A stretch of 64,000 nucleotides of DNA, from assembly GCA_024516035.1 (NCBI GenBank), contig CM044965.1:27418425-27482424 (forward strand), given 5' to 3'. The notes under the pieces were generated by a model that was not told the origin of the DNA, made no database searches, and saw only the letters and a list, made by a program, of their open reading frames with translations. This document shows, piece by piece, positions 34,049-45,065 of the stretch (position 1 is the first letter of the stretch; the number at the start of each line of letters is the position of its first letter). Position numbers and translations under genes: made by a program. Source of the DNA: Bactericera cockerelli. Lineage: Eukaryota; Arthropoda; Insecta; Hemiptera; Triozidae.

Positions 34049-35145
34049 CATTGAAGTGTGCCGGGATGTTAAGTCGATCGGCTGATTTCAAATTGGGTTT
34101 TTTTTACGACTCTGCCTTGAAGTGTTTCGTTTTCAAGTTCAACAACCGAATAGTGACATTCACATATCCATGGATAAACTAGACGACTTTGGGCTCGTAT
34201 ATTTGTATAATCCAAATCTTGACAACATGTCTATATTTACATATGTGAATAAATGAAAAACTTACATACCTATTATGACTGGGGTACTAAAGGTACTCAC
34301 TTATTTTTAAGTCATATTCCCTTCAAAATTGTAACATTTAGATGAGAATTGTATTGCATTGAATACTTTTTCAATCCCAGTGACAAAATATGTTCTAATA
34401 TCTCTGTTAATTCAGTTTTTCAAGAATTGCTACAAACCACCTAGTTCTTTACGATAAAAAATATTATATACAAAATTGTCTGTCCCTGTAAAAACAAATA
34501 CTTTTTTTTATTGAACCACAAATTTAATGTGAAAATTAATGAAACCAGACTTCTAGAATCTAGATCTGTCTATACAAGTAAGTACATCGATATGACTTGT
34601 ACTCGTGCAAATAAAACTAATCAAGTCTATCCTCCTCATGGTATTACGTATAATGATGGTCAATATCAACCATAACAACTTTAGCATCGTAATAAAATAA
34701 ACATGTATAAGAAGCGCAGGTCCATATAATCATTTCGTATTTCATGTTGGTCTACGCATGCGTCAACTAACCATCTGAGGTGTACTTTGCTTTGCGCATG
34801 CGTGAACAAAGTCATTACTGAGATGTACTAGCTATTAAATTAAACTCATTAGGTGCTCTTGAAATTTAATTGCCCGTTTAAATTTATAATACTCGAAATT
34901 GGCCTTCACTTATCCTGAGTCACGCTCAACACTAAACTTGCTGATTGTGTTGGCTCAGAGGAGACAAGCTAGGTATTGGACAGGAGTTTCCATGGACTCT
35001 GGTAAACTATCCACTTAATGATGGTACCTATTTTTTTCCTTAACGCCTTCATAGTACACTATCATTACATTTGCACAGTTACAGCTTCATTTTCCAAAAC
35101 ACTGAGTTTGATGTCATAATTATTGGATGTAGCATGAAATTTAAT
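34049..35145. other. No recognised gene; duplicated 'gcatgcg' segment inside
   Basis: At 34745-34840 two related segments occur: 'tctacgcatgcgtcaacta' ... 'ctgaggtgtact' and 'ttgcgcatgcgtgaacaaa' ... 'ctgagatgtact'. The second word is close to the NRF-1-type TGCGCATGCGC motif. Otherwise AT-rich DNA. Confidence 0.4.
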
Positions 35146-35426
35146 GATGAGTGTTTCACAGCCTTTTTTTATTTCATAGCCATGAAACAGAAGCTACTGT
35201 AGACGCTTGTGGTCTGTGTTGTAGCCTGCCCATCCCGTAGTATGCAACCCCTCTGATGGGGATGGGCGAGAAGTGACACAATACTTCCCATTTAGGTGCT
35301 GGGTCAACACAAACGCACCGGAAGGTATCCCTTACAAACAACTGTAACCAAATTTTGAATACAAATATTTGTCGGCACGGGGGTTCGAACCCGGGACCTT
35401 CCGCATGGCAACCACTGAGCTATTCG
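35146..35426 (-). mobile_element. SINE family A copy with head deletion
   Basis: Matches the copy at 12544 over the body and B box (ggttcgaacccc). About 11 bp between the A and B boxes (agcgagtgctt) is missing, as is the outer edge of the head, and a 6-bp duplication (gatggg) occurs near 35260. No oligo(A) tail remains. Confidence 0.85.
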
Positions 35427-35550
35427 TTTAGATTTCTATTATTGGCGAATTTCAGACATTTTACTAAAGCAGGTTTGGGTGGTTGTGACATCAGTCATCT
35501 GATGAACACAAAGTAGATCCAATATAAACTATTCACCTGTTCTTCTTCTT
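35427..35550. other. Spacer
   Basis: Nothing recognised. Confidence 0.3.
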
Positions 35551-35694
35551 TATCGTGTTTGTGATAATCACGTTCGTGATATAACAACTACTCGAACTCG
35601 CCTGACTAAATCTTTGCTCAACTCGAAAATTGAACCACCGACCTCCAGGTTACAAGTCCGCCACCTAATTGATCAAGCTACGGAGGTCGGTTGT
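35551..35694 (-). mobile_element. SINE family B copy
   Basis: Minus strand: 'ccgacctccgtagcttgatcaattaggtggcggacttgtaacctggaggtcggtggttcaatttt', then 'agatttagtcaggcgagttcgagtagttgttatatcacgaacgtgatt'. B box ggttcaattt is mutated. Confidence 0.75.
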
Positions 35695-36616
35695 AATCTA
35701 TTTACCTACCAATGTATGTATTTGTCATAATTTTTTATGCTCCTGGTCGTTCATAAAGTTACAATAATTATAGAGACACCTATTAATATGATCAGACTGA
35801 CTTACGTCTGCGTCGATGAAACCAGCTGAGAAAATGATTTTTAGATACTAAAAGATCTGTGTAGCCATCAAACACTTTGGTCAGTTTTATTATTAGACCC
35901 GTTGACTAGGTACAAGGAAACGGCTAGTATGCGATAAACAGAGCTATGAATTATTCAAATTCGGAGTCATTGTACGAGATACGAGTTATACGTGTATAGA
36001 TATACTGTATATAATACCTATGTCTGTATTATGTATGTATTTTTTTTTAAATATAAATGTTATGTATAAAACTTATGAATCACTGGAAAAACACTAGCTT
36101 GTAAATTTAGGTAATGAATTGCGTACATTAATTAAACATATTTTACGTACAGTTACCAAGGTCTGTTTGACTCATTGGAAAATCTAAAATTCATACTAGA
36201 ATCATTTTTAGTATTATTTATTTTAATAACGTGTTAATACTAATATTTATATGAATTTCTTTAATAACCAACATTCTTATAAATGTTGTTGATCCAGTTG
36301 TTGCTTTTGTTGTTGTTTTTTGTTATTCTACCTAGTTATCCAAATGTTCTACTCTTGTATTATCAAAACTAAAATCACTGTTAATCTTACAACTAAATTA
36401 TTCTTTTTGTTGTACCTTTTCTTCTTATTCTTGATACTAATAATAAAAAAAATGAATCATCATAGTAACTTACTTCTTTTTACAACAATTTTTTTTTATA
36501 CATTTTTTTTTCTTCATTTCTGTGCATATTGTTCATATTACTTTCACAACATCCCGAAGTTCTTTCTTTTCTTTTTGTTACAAATCTTGTTGTTGTTGCC
36601 CATATTGTTCTTAACT
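35695..36616. other. No recognised gene; T-rich DNA
   Basis: A 20-nt segment (35809-35828, minus) is bounded by 'ttttctcag' and GTAAGT, but it is far too short to stand alone as an exon call. A T-rich tract at 36300-36600 gives the Phe/Leu-rich plus frame 36320-36664. Confidence 0.4.
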
Positions 36617-36850
36617 TCACAATATTTTCATCATCTTGCTAATATTCTTTCTCCACACATGTGAGGTACCGCCCACCCGTGTGTGATGTCGAATATTTTC
36701 GCCGAGGGAAGCGAAACACATTTCAGTTTTAGAGTTTTTATTTTGTGGGAAGATTTCTTGTTGGGAAGTGTGTCTGTTGTAGGGGGAAGCCATTACGAAT
36801 TTCTTGTCTTCATGATGCTGTGACCTTGTGTGTGTCTGATTTTCTTCCAT
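36617..36850 (-). CDS. 77-codon minus-strand open frame, doubtful
   Basis: From the ATG at 36850 (context caaATGG) the frame reads as a polar, His/Asn/Gln/Lys-rich peptide with no signal peptide or membrane segment. Local GC is higher than in the neighbourhood. No family recognised. It could be a first exon or chance. Confidence 0.12.
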   Translation of the reverse strand: MEENQTHTRSQHHEDKKFVMASPYNRHTSQQEIFPQNKNSKTEMCFASLGENIRHHTRVGGTSHVWRKNISKMMKIL

Positions 36851-36898
36851 TTGAGAAAAAATTGACTGTGGATTGTTCGCTGACTTTGGATTGTTCAA

Positions 36899-37398
36899 TT
36901 AAATGTATGTTTTGTTTTGTTTGAACATTTGCGACAAGTGTGAAAAGATGTGTGATACATCGTGGAATGTACACGTTGAACGTTGAATTTAGTGATTCAA
37001 AGGGAAAACTTATTCAAGAAATAAACAATTGGTATAATATAATAATATGTTTTGTTATCTCGTGTACCATCTTTGAAACCAAGGGTAACCAAACAGTTTA
37101 TGGGATAATGGGATGAAGTAGTATCAATTTGACGATCTTTCGCAGACCTTACGGAATTGATGTCGGAAAAACTTATTGAAAAGAACTGACAGTATAGACA
37201 GTATCGGTCTATAGAGACGAAGTAAATGGTATTAATGAAAATGTTAATGAATGAATAAGAGAAATAAGAATACCTTAATGGAACTTGCTGAGAGTATCAG
37301 CATGAAATTTCAATTTTTTTAAAACCAACTAGATTATTGCTGAGACTACACAACAAACTTAAAAACCCTGTATTTTAATGAAAGAGATGAGCGTGTGT
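36899..37398. other. No recognised feature
   Basis: AT-rich DNA. Confidence 0.3.

Positions 37399-37445
<47 letters not shown>
37399..37445. repeat. (GA)n microsatellite
   Basis: Nearly pure dinucleotide run, followed by a GA-rich patch to 37590. Confidence 0.95.
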
Positions 37446-37448
<3 letters not shown>

Positions 37449-37768
37449 AAGATTATGATTTTAATAATGATGATGAAAAAACCGGTTGAATTCTTGGCAA
37501 CTTACCAAACATATCAACAGATAGTGCGATAGAGAAGAGAAGAGCAAGAAAAAATATAGAGAGAGCAAGCGAGAAAGAAAGAGAGTTATTTTTCTGGTCC
37601 AAGCAATCCAAGATTCAAAAGTATGAAACAAGTTAATTTTATCTTTTGTGATCTTAAGATTCTCATATCTGTGGTCAAGTTATTTGCAAAAACTCAGATG
37701 TCTATTTTGGTGTAATGATCTAGTACTGTTCTCTCTCTTAGACAAGCATTTAGCCACTCAGCCCCATC

Positions 37769-37806
37769 CAGCTCACCTAACCATCAGCAGATTGTTAGGT
37801 GAGCTG
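37769..37806. repeat. Inverted repeat with 13-bp perfect arms
   Basis: 'cagctcacctaac' and 'gttaggtgagctg' around a 12-bp loop. Confidence 0.85.
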
Positions 37807-37835
37807 TCGGGTCGGATATTTTATGTTTATATTTC

Positions 37836-38055
37836 TACTAGCGGTCGCCCGTTTGCGGGCCGAGATTGCGTGAAACAAAAAATCCTTTTTCGCCAATGGC
37901 AGGTTATTAGTGGGAATTGAAAAATCCCGTCTTATTGCCATCTAGACTATAAGACAAAGTACCCACCAATTTCAGCTTCCTGGGACTACGTTTGGGTTAC
38001 AGCGATGATCATTTAAGTCAGTGACTTTGACATTTATATAATTAAGTAAATAGCG
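37836..38055 (+). repeat. Dispersed repeat fragment of a type common in insects
   Basis: Starts 'actagcggtcgcccgtttgcgg' and includes 'aatttcagcttcctgggac' and 'aagtcagtgactttgacatt'. I associate this text with 3' ends of widespread insect interspersed repeats, from memory and unverified. The plus-strand frame 37648-37920 runs through it and is not a gene. Confidence 0.4.
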
Positions 38056-40499
38056 TTAGGTTTTATAATTGTGAAATTAATTATGTAACACAATCTTCGG
38101 ATGGGACATTTTTTTACTCTAATGGGATTCAAACTAACGAAACTCTGCAGGACACAACGAATCCAAATTCTCGACTTCTATTGCTAGAAAAACTGTTTAT
38201 GCAAAGTCTAAACTTCCAAAGGGAGCAGGTAATTGATTCCTCGGGTTACTTGTGCGGTTCATGGGACAGGGTGACAAAGAAAGCACGCAACCATTAATCA
38301 CTCGATATTTACAAAACAAACTACACGAATCGATTAACATAAACGCATTACATACCTCCAGTTTAATTCCAGGTTTAGCACACAATAGCATTCATTATTC
38401 CATCAAAAACCATAAGCACATTAACATCATGTATACTTTGCAAAAATTATGCAAATATCAAAACTAATAAATGCAAAATCAAAACATTAGTTAACATATT
38501 TCACAAGTTATATAAATCATCGAACGTTTCAACAATGTATTGATAGGTGATAGGTCTACCATTACCAACTGCGAACCCTTCTATTCGTTCATTTCACTTT
38601 TCGAATATGAGTATTAGTAATTTATTATCAGAATTACTCTGTGTAGCTTAAGTATGAGTTTGTATAGTTGAAAGTTTTCATTAACCTTTCTACCAAGGTG
38701 GTCTTTGAGAGAGATTTTCAATGTTTTTTTCTATTGCATCCTGCGTCCTCGTTTGCATTTTCAATTGATGGTTGTGCATTTTTGATTAATCGAATTCAAT
38801 TTGTTATTTGTTTTTTATTATAATTATGTAATTGACAGGTCCTGTGCTGTTTGGAATGGCTGTTATTTATGATGTCTTGGACCGAGATCATGTTTGTGTC
38901 TGCATTGGACGCATTGATTGCTTCCATTAGACTTGTTGGATGCTGATGGACTCTATTTTATAGGTGGGTTTAAGTAAGTACTTTGAAAGTGGAAGTGAAT
39001 GTTGGTATGTACCCTAGTAGATAATTATCTAATGATTTATTTGATCGCAGATAAATGAACAAGAAAGGACGTACATAGATTCTTTTTTCGTATTTTTTTT
39101 TGTCATCTTATGAGTTTGAATGAGCCAATATAGACAAAGTTCTGACACCTCTTAGACAGGTAAGTAGGTAGAAGAGATGTTGGTATGTATTTCTCATCAG
39201 ATCTATTATTCTGATAGCTTAATAAACTTTCAGAGTTAGTATTGTTTTAATTATACATACCTGAGTAGCTACATTGTTCTCATTGTGGCTATAGAGTCAG
39301 AAAGTTGGGGTTCAAGCCATTGTTATGTTTAAATATAGTACTGTTTAGAAATTAACACCAAAAATGACCATTTCAATTATGTGTTAAGCTAATAATTTTA
39401 AACTGTGCTAAAAAAAAAAAAAAATCAAAAAACGAGCTGTAGTACCGCCTACTATAGTATTAGGTATATTTTATGAATAGTAGAGCATAGCAATCTACAA
39501 TATGCTTGTGACAGTTATGATATTTCAGAAGAAAAGATACCTACATATTTTGAATAATTATATTTTTTACATAATTAATAACTATCAAACACAAACTATT
39601 GTAAAAATCAACAAAACAATTCAACACAAATGATATCCTTTGAAATTTATGTAGTCAACAAAGATATAACATAACTAGTAACTGATTTACAAATTAGATA
39701 ACTACTGCACAATCATTAACTGAAAACACTCTGTAATCACAACAGTACTGACAAAGTAAAAACACTCAATCATTAGCTAGAATCACTTTATGACAAACAC
39801 CTCACTTGCAAAGTTAGTTAAACAAACGATCATTAACTTTAACAATTAATATGATAGCATTAAAGAAATTATACTTAAAAACACCTCACAAACACAAATG
39901 AAAACGATAAATTCCCACCCATTTTTCGTTTCTATTTCGTCCAAGGGTTTCATTGTTGTGCCGATATCTCTTTGCGTACGGTGTTCTGCGCATGTGCAGG
40001 CTCCCGTCACTCGGAAAATTTCTGCCCTCTTGGTGTTCGCTTGGCCGTGCTTAATTTCTTTACACGTTCGAGTAAATACCTGCCTATGTACCCTTATGTA
40101 ACCCGAGGCAAATATATTGTAACATATACCCTTATGTAATTATGTATGGGCAATTTCATTATAATACCCATAGATTCTTAGGCATACTTAACACTTATAT
40201 TTATGTATAAGAGCCTGTGACTAGGAATTGTACATATTTAAATATGTACATATATGTACCTACATACCTGGCATAACTTCAAGCTGGTAGGTAAATATAG
40301 GTATTTAATACTTTCATGTATCAAATACCTTCCTATGTACACCCTCATATCTATGTATAGTGTATACTCTTAATACATAGGCATATCTTCTACGCAAATT
40401 CGTTGAAAACATATTACCATATTCTCACGCTTGGAAGATCAAGGTGATTCTTTTCATACGAGGGCAAGTGAACTTCAAGTATTGATGAAAAAAAATGTT
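38056..40499. other. Long AT-rich interval without recognised genes
   Basis: A CAG|GTAAGTAGG donor-like site lies near 39160 with only about 11 open codons before it. At 40230-40251 there is a 22-bp perfect palindrome (tgtacatatttaaatatgtaca written as two 11-bp halves). Degenerate 'tatgtac' repeats fill 40085-40400. Confidence 0.45.
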
Positions 40500-40690
40500 T
40501 ATACCTCTTTTTGAGAACATTTTGAATGACCTTCGAGTTTCCGAAGATCTAGAATGGTGGAAAAGATAAGGTCAACATACTCGTATATGCCCTTTTCTGT
40601 TAGGTCAAAGAAATAGACCAAACAGAAAAGGGTTGGGAGGAAGAGATTGTCGCAGGCAATAACCCCGCCCTTTAGTTAGGACATTAGTAT
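40500..40690 (+). mobile_element. Decayed 3' end of a non-LTR retrotransposon with embedded hairpin
   Basis: 'gatctagaatggtggaaaag' and 'gggaggaagagattgtcgca' look like the closing codons of a retroelement protein. 'ataaccccgccctttagtta' continues for 24 bp in exact reverse-complement agreement with 58713-58736. A hairpin with 17-bp arms (one mismatch) sits at 40590-40632. Confidence 0.45.
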
Positions 40691-41603
40691 ATTTTTTTTA
40701 TTAAACTTTAATCGCAAACAAGTTGCCTTTTTATTCACAATATTTGGACATAGGTACATATTATACAAAATTAACAATAGCAGCTGAGAAAGGGTATATT
40801 TTTTTGGTTTTGTTATTATTATTTTTTTCAATCTATTTTTTTTTTTTTTTTTCTCAAAATACTACATATATTGTAATATTGTCCACCTAATAAAGAATTA
40901 TATCATAGTAATTCTAATAAATCAAAATCATCAAAACATTTTCAAATCGGTCACTTTTGAAACCTGTGGTACCAACTTGGAAAAGTTACCAAAAACTGAA
41001 GAAAAAAAAAAAAAAAAGAAACACCCTATAATTATGTTTTGCATATTATTGTCTAGTAATTCTATCTAAACTTGTAAACACTGAAAATGGCTACCGATAT
41101 CTATGAAACCATATCTAATCTCACGTTCAGAACAGCTGTTTGATCAAGACAACTGATGTTGGACTGAGGATGATTTATTTGAAAACAGCTACACGGTAGT
41201 TGAAAATTAATTTGATTGCAGATATAATGTACCTACCTGATAAATAATAATTCTCTACAGACGAGTTGATGGTAACTATTCATTCAGGATGGCAATGCCG
41301 AGGACCGCAAGTTCGTATCTGGGCGTAGGAATCAGCAATCAAGCTCTTGGCCTGCCTGGCTGGACACATCTTCTCTCAACCCTTTCACTACTGTGGACCT
41401 GGCTTGTTACGCTATACTTTCCCAAGGATTAAATAAAAGTTATCATATTTTTTTTTTCTTCGATATACAATTATACATCTAAACTTAATTAGGTACATAA
41501 TAGGATGCATTCTAATAAGCAATTAGCGATGTGAAGGGTTAAAAATAAAGATATATAAATAAATGTGAAGATAATTAAAATAAAAATGTTATTGTTCTAA
41601 TGG
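40691..41603. other. AT-rich interval, nothing recognised
   Basis: Contains T and A runs (40836-40850 and 41002-41017). A GC-richer patch (41285-41410, including 'accgcaagttcgtatctggg') may be an old SINE, but no partner is seen. Confidence 0.4.
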
Positions 41604-41722
41604 TGTTGTGTTAATCACTTTCGTGATATCACAACTACTCAAACCAGCTTTACTAAATCCACGCTGAAACCGTGACTTGAACCGCCGCGCCGACCTCTAG
41701 GTTTCAAGTCCACCGCCTTATT
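41604..41722 (-). mobile_element. SINE family B copy lacking its 5' end
   Basis: Minus strand: 'aaggcggtggacttgaaacctagaggtcgg', B box 'ggttcaagtca', body 'gtttcagcgtggatttagtaaagc', 'agtagttgtgatatcacgaaagtgattaacac'. The A-box part is missing and replaced by unrelated sequence. Confidence 0.75.
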
Positions 41723-42048
41723 CTTTTTCGGAACAGGACACTGATCAGTTGTGAAAGGTCCTCGGGGTCACTGAACCCTGGTTTGGCATCGATGGGACCC
41801 CAGCTACCAAATACCAGAGACCCTACATTATTGTTATTATTATGACTACTATAATAATTATTTATTATTATTATTATCAGGACCCAATAGGATTATTATT
41901 GTTATAATTATTTAATTAGTATTATCATAAGAGACCCAAGAGCGTCCTCCTGTATAAGGATATTCAACTAATTGAAATGCTGGACAAGATATACTGATTG
42001 TGTACAACAGGGTGCGATGAAAGTATACACAACTGTTTAATTTTTATA
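41723..42048. other. No recognised gene
   Basis: TTA/ATT simple sequence at 41825-41935. Nothing else supported. Confidence 0.35.
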
Positions 42049-42206
42049 TAATAATAAGAACACTTTTTAGTGGAAGGTAACCACCAAGCGAGGTTGATAT
42101 ACTCAAAGCATTTTCTACCACCCTGAGAGTCTTATTATTATGTGGTCACAAACTCAAATAAATGAGGAAAATCCATGCACAACCGTTACGCCAGAAAGGC
42201 TGGTCC
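42049..42206 (-). mobile_element. Family C body joined to a family D head fragment
   Basis: 42049-42180 is a family C body (minus strand) running up to 'catggattttcctcatttatttgag'. Where the family C head should follow, 42181-42206 carries 'aaccgttacgcca..aaggctgg', the outer part of the family D tRNA-like head. It is either a chimeric SINE or an exact-looking deletion junction between neighbours. Confidence 0.55.
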
Positions 42207-42503
42207 ACGGAAACATGCTCAAATTTAACATGAACTTAAGTCTCTGGAATAAAACTGAAGTTCATATTTGAATGGGAAACAAATATGTTATTAACGCCCT
42301 ACATTTACGCACCCTTCTTGAATATGCAACCCCCAACACATTATTCATTTTCCTCTGAGGTTTTCACAAATTCAGTACCTAGTCTTCCCCTTAAATTTTA
42401 CAGTTTTACCCTTGTTCAGACTACATGTGATTCTATAGTTAATTATTTTGTTGAAAATTTCAATGTTAACGAAAACTTGATGTTTATAGGTTACCTATAT
42501 GAC
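42207..42503. other. No recognised feature
   Basis: The plus frame 42285-42626 runs into a SINE and is not supported as a gene. Confidence 0.35.
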
Positions 42504-42685
42504 ATCGACGTCAAAAGCTTGAACGATAAGGCGGCGGGACTTGTTATCGGAGGTCGGTGGTTCAAGTCCCAAGTTAAAACTATCTATTTAATAATCTATT
42601 CAAAATTAAAAATATTGCATAATTAAAAATATCTATTCAAAATTCGTGTTATCACGAGTATGATAAATACAAAAAATATTATGAT
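42504..42685 (+). mobile_element. SINE family B copy with rearranged middle
   Basis: Head 'cgacgtcaaaagcttgaacgataaggcggcgg', 'ggaggtcggtggttcaagtccc' (good B box), then a duplicated 'aaaatatctattcaaaatt'-type filler and the body end 'gtgttatcacgagtatgataaatac'. Confidence 0.65.
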
Positions 42686-43090
42686 AACATTTTACGTCTT
42701 GTATACCCACTACTTTTTTTTACTATTTCACATACAGGCTTAGATTTGCTGCAAGATTAGTTTTCATATGAGCTGACAGCCAGTATGAACCATTTCTCTT
42801 CTTTATGAGTACAGTATGTGTATTTATTTTCCTTATTATGTATAATTATGAAAGTATTATAAGTACTTAATACTTCTTTTAATTTTACAAGACATACATA
42901 GGCACATTCTTAGATTCCCTGCTGGATAAACATTAAACATGCATTCAGACAGGCAGGGGTATGACAGCTTGTCAGGTCGGAATTCCAGCGCGAGGCATTT
43001 TGTTTGAGATTATCACAGTCGTAGTAAATTATAAGTTATGTATACCTAGTCATTTATGTAAAAATTAAATACCTAGATATTTATATAAAA
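42686..43090. other. No recognised feature
   Basis: AT-rich spacer. Confidence 0.3.
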
Positions 43091-43114
43091 AATTAAATAC
43101 CTAGGTATTTAATT
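43091..43114. repeat. 24-bp perfect palindrome
   Basis: 'aattaaatacct' followed directly by its reverse complement 'aggtatttaatt'. The first half also occurs at 43061 as a tandem neighbour. Confidence 0.9.
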
Positions 43115-43125
43115 ATTTATATAAT

Positions 43126-43490
43126 AGTAGTCACCGTTTTTTTTTTTTTTTTTTTTACTCCTTCAAGCTCTGTCCCGGAACTACGAGTATTTAACACATT
43201 ACTTCGGGACAGGCGTAATGCCATTGGGACAATTGGGACATACATCATAAGTAGTCACCGTTGCCCAGTGCAGTAGTGTACTATTAGGCTTGTTCGCACT
43301 ATGACCTAAGTTCGATCCGCTGAAGGATAGGTCCACTCATACCTCATGAGGAAAAATGAGTAGTTACTTCTATGGGTAACGACCTGTGGCGGTATTAAAA
43401 CAGTAAAATGAATAATGCATGTAAAATAATGTGGAAAAGTAAAGGAGGCTCTTAGAATTGCTGCCATAGCAATAAAAAAAAAAAAAAAAA
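43126..43490 (+). mobile_element. SINE family F copy carrying a nested insertion
   Basis: Family F begins 'tagtagtcaccgttg' and has a tRNA-like 'gttcgatccgc' then 'gtccactcatacctcatgag', 'gaaaaatgagtag', ending in an A-run (43474-43490). Related copies are at 43577 and 60917. A 113-bp insert (43137-43249) splits the very start of the head. Confidence 0.65.
43137..43249 (-). mobile_element. 113-bp retroposed insert with 11-bp target duplication
   Basis: 'agtagtcaccg' occurs exactly on both sides (43126-43136 and 43250-43260). The insert starts with a T run of about 20 (an oligo(A) tail if read on the minus strand), followed by about 93 bp with a near-perfect stem (ctgtcccggaa ... ttcgggacag). 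This is the structure of a small RNA or SINE copied by an L1-like machinery. The source RNA is not recognised. Confidence 0.75.
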
Positions 43491-43576
43491 TGTAAAGAGG
43501 GCCTTGTGCTTCACCACAAAAAATCATACTTTTGTTTTAAATAAACACAGTAACAATATTAATTGACCACTTGTTC

Positions 43577-43756
43577 TCACCGTGGGCAAGTGAGTTAGCA
43601 CGCTAGGCATTTCACGTATGGTGACTTAGGGGGCAGAATTTTTTGTGCTCTGTACTTGTATGTTCGGGGTCCACTCCTACCTCGTGAGGAAAATTAGTAG
43701 CTGCTATAATGTGAGCAGCGAGCAGTGGTAGAATTATAGGCAAAGAAAAAAAAGAT
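43577..43756 (+). mobile_element. SINE family F copy, second
   Basis: Head-like 'caccgtgggcaagtgagttagcacgc', then 'gttcggggtccactcctacctcgtgag', 'gaaaattagtagctgc' and a short A-rich tail. Aligns to 43126 and 60917. Confidence 0.6.
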
Positions 43757-43799
43757 ATTATATGATTAAAGTGGTATAGTCCTAAGATTCTGCGCTACA

Positions 43800-43965
43800 C
43801 ACAAAAAGTGTGACAGAATAACACAAAGCAAAATATGTTTATTTAGGACATTCCTTTTTATTGTATACATTGTTTCTATTTTTTCATTGTTTTATACTAA
43901 TTATTTGTATTGTACATAATATATGTCTTCTTATCTAATAAAGTGTTTAATAATAATATTTTTAT
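43800..43965 (+). mobile_element. 3' tail of a non-LTR retrotransposon
   Basis: 'aggacattcctttttattgt', 'acattgtttctattttttca', 'tacataatatatgtc' and 'taataaagtgtttaataataata' match, as reverse complement, the segment 58575-58720. Ends in short A/T triplet repeats. Confidence 0.55.
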
Positions 43966-44177
43966 TTTTGACCACTTAGCCCAACGTCAGCCTATTCTAA
44001 AAGCACATAGCATTAGACCAGGCAGACAGGTAGGTACTAGAAACTGGCCAGATCTGCTCAAATTGATTAAAATAACAAGGAGAGTCTACAGAGAGCTGCC
44101 ATCCAGGTAAATGGACAGCCTGCGTATTAAACTGTCATAACTCCTAGCTGTTATTTATAGGCCGGGTCGCCTGATGA

Positions 44178-44305
44178 ATTTGTAGCCAAGTGGTTAACGC
44201 GCTCTGGTAATCCAGGTAGCGTAGGGATCCTTTTTTTCGAATCCCACCCAATGCATGAATATTTCCTCATTCAGGTATTTGATTTTGTGACCACAAAAAA
44301 TTGAA
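44178..44305 (+). mobile_element. SINE family C copy, 3' truncated
   Basis: Good head 'gtagccaagtggttaacgcgc', 'ggtaatccaggtagcgtagggatcc', T-run inside the B box (tttttttcgaatcccaccc), body to 'gtgaccaca'. The distal body is lost. Confidence 0.7.
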
Positions 44306-44606
44306 ATCGGAGCAAAAAAAAATTTAAAAAAAGGAACACAATACCTCCGATTTCTAAATCTAGAAAAATATCGGAAGTAATACTAAGCACAACCAAAGTT
44401 ATGCGCAGACCTCGTCTCAGCAAGGTATGTGAGCACGGATCATTCTAATCTCAGTAGATTAGCAGCACCATTAAGCCCCGCTAATTGAAAATCTATTAGT
44501 ATAGGTACATCAAAGCGTCGGTCATTTAGAGATCTGCCTCAATGGAACTCATTCGAATTCCAATCAGGACTTTGGTTCGCAGCTCGTATTGAGAACTCGC
44601 ACTGTC
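44306..44606. other. No recognised feature
   Basis: Spacer with nothing supported. Confidence 0.3.
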
Positions 44607-44669
44607 GGATCATGTTCCATTTTTGCTATTCCAACTTGGATCATGTTCCATCTCAGCTATTCCAACTTG
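44607..44669 (+). repeat. Two-copy 32-bp tandem repeat
   Basis: 'ggatcatgttccat' ... 'gctattccaactt' twice, followed by a small palindrome (ccaacttggaattggaactt region). Confidence 0.75.
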
Positions 44670-44703
44670 GAATTGGAACTTCCAAGTACATGGGTAGGAC
44701 GCG

Positions 44704-45020
44704 TTTTTTTTTTTTTTTTTTTTTGAAAGATGAGTGTTTCACAGCCGTTTTTGTTTCGTAGCCATGAAACAGGAGCTACTGTAGACGCTTGTGGTCTGTG
44801 TTGTAGCCTACCCATCCCGTAGTATGCCTCCCCTCTGATGGGCGAGAAGTGACACAATACTTCCCAATTAGGTGCTGGGTCAACACGAGCGCACCGGAAG
44901 GTATCCCTTACAAACAATTGTAACCAAATTAAGAATACAAATTTTTGTCGGCACGGGGGATCAAACCCGGGACCTTCCGCATGGCAAGCGAGTGCTTAAC
45001 CACTGAGCTAATCGCGCGCT
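44704..45020 (-). mobile_element. SINE family A, full-length copy
   Basis: Same structure as 12544: 21-nt oligo(T) at 44704-44724, body, B box mutated (ggtttgatccc on the minus strand), intact A box (tagctcagtgg) and outer 'agcgcgcgat'. No clear target duplication. Confidence 0.9.
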
Positions 45021-45065
45021 CGTTGTAAATAATTATCCATCGGAATAGAATACATTCCACGGAGA

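Noticed and set aside
35809..35828. 20-nt microexon on the minus strand
   Set aside because: Splice-like ends are good (ttttctcag, GTAAGT), but 20 nt carries no information and no partner exon is visible.
37648..37920. 90-codon plus-strand frame
   Set aside because: Its second half is a dispersed insect-type repeat and the first half has no recognisable protein character.
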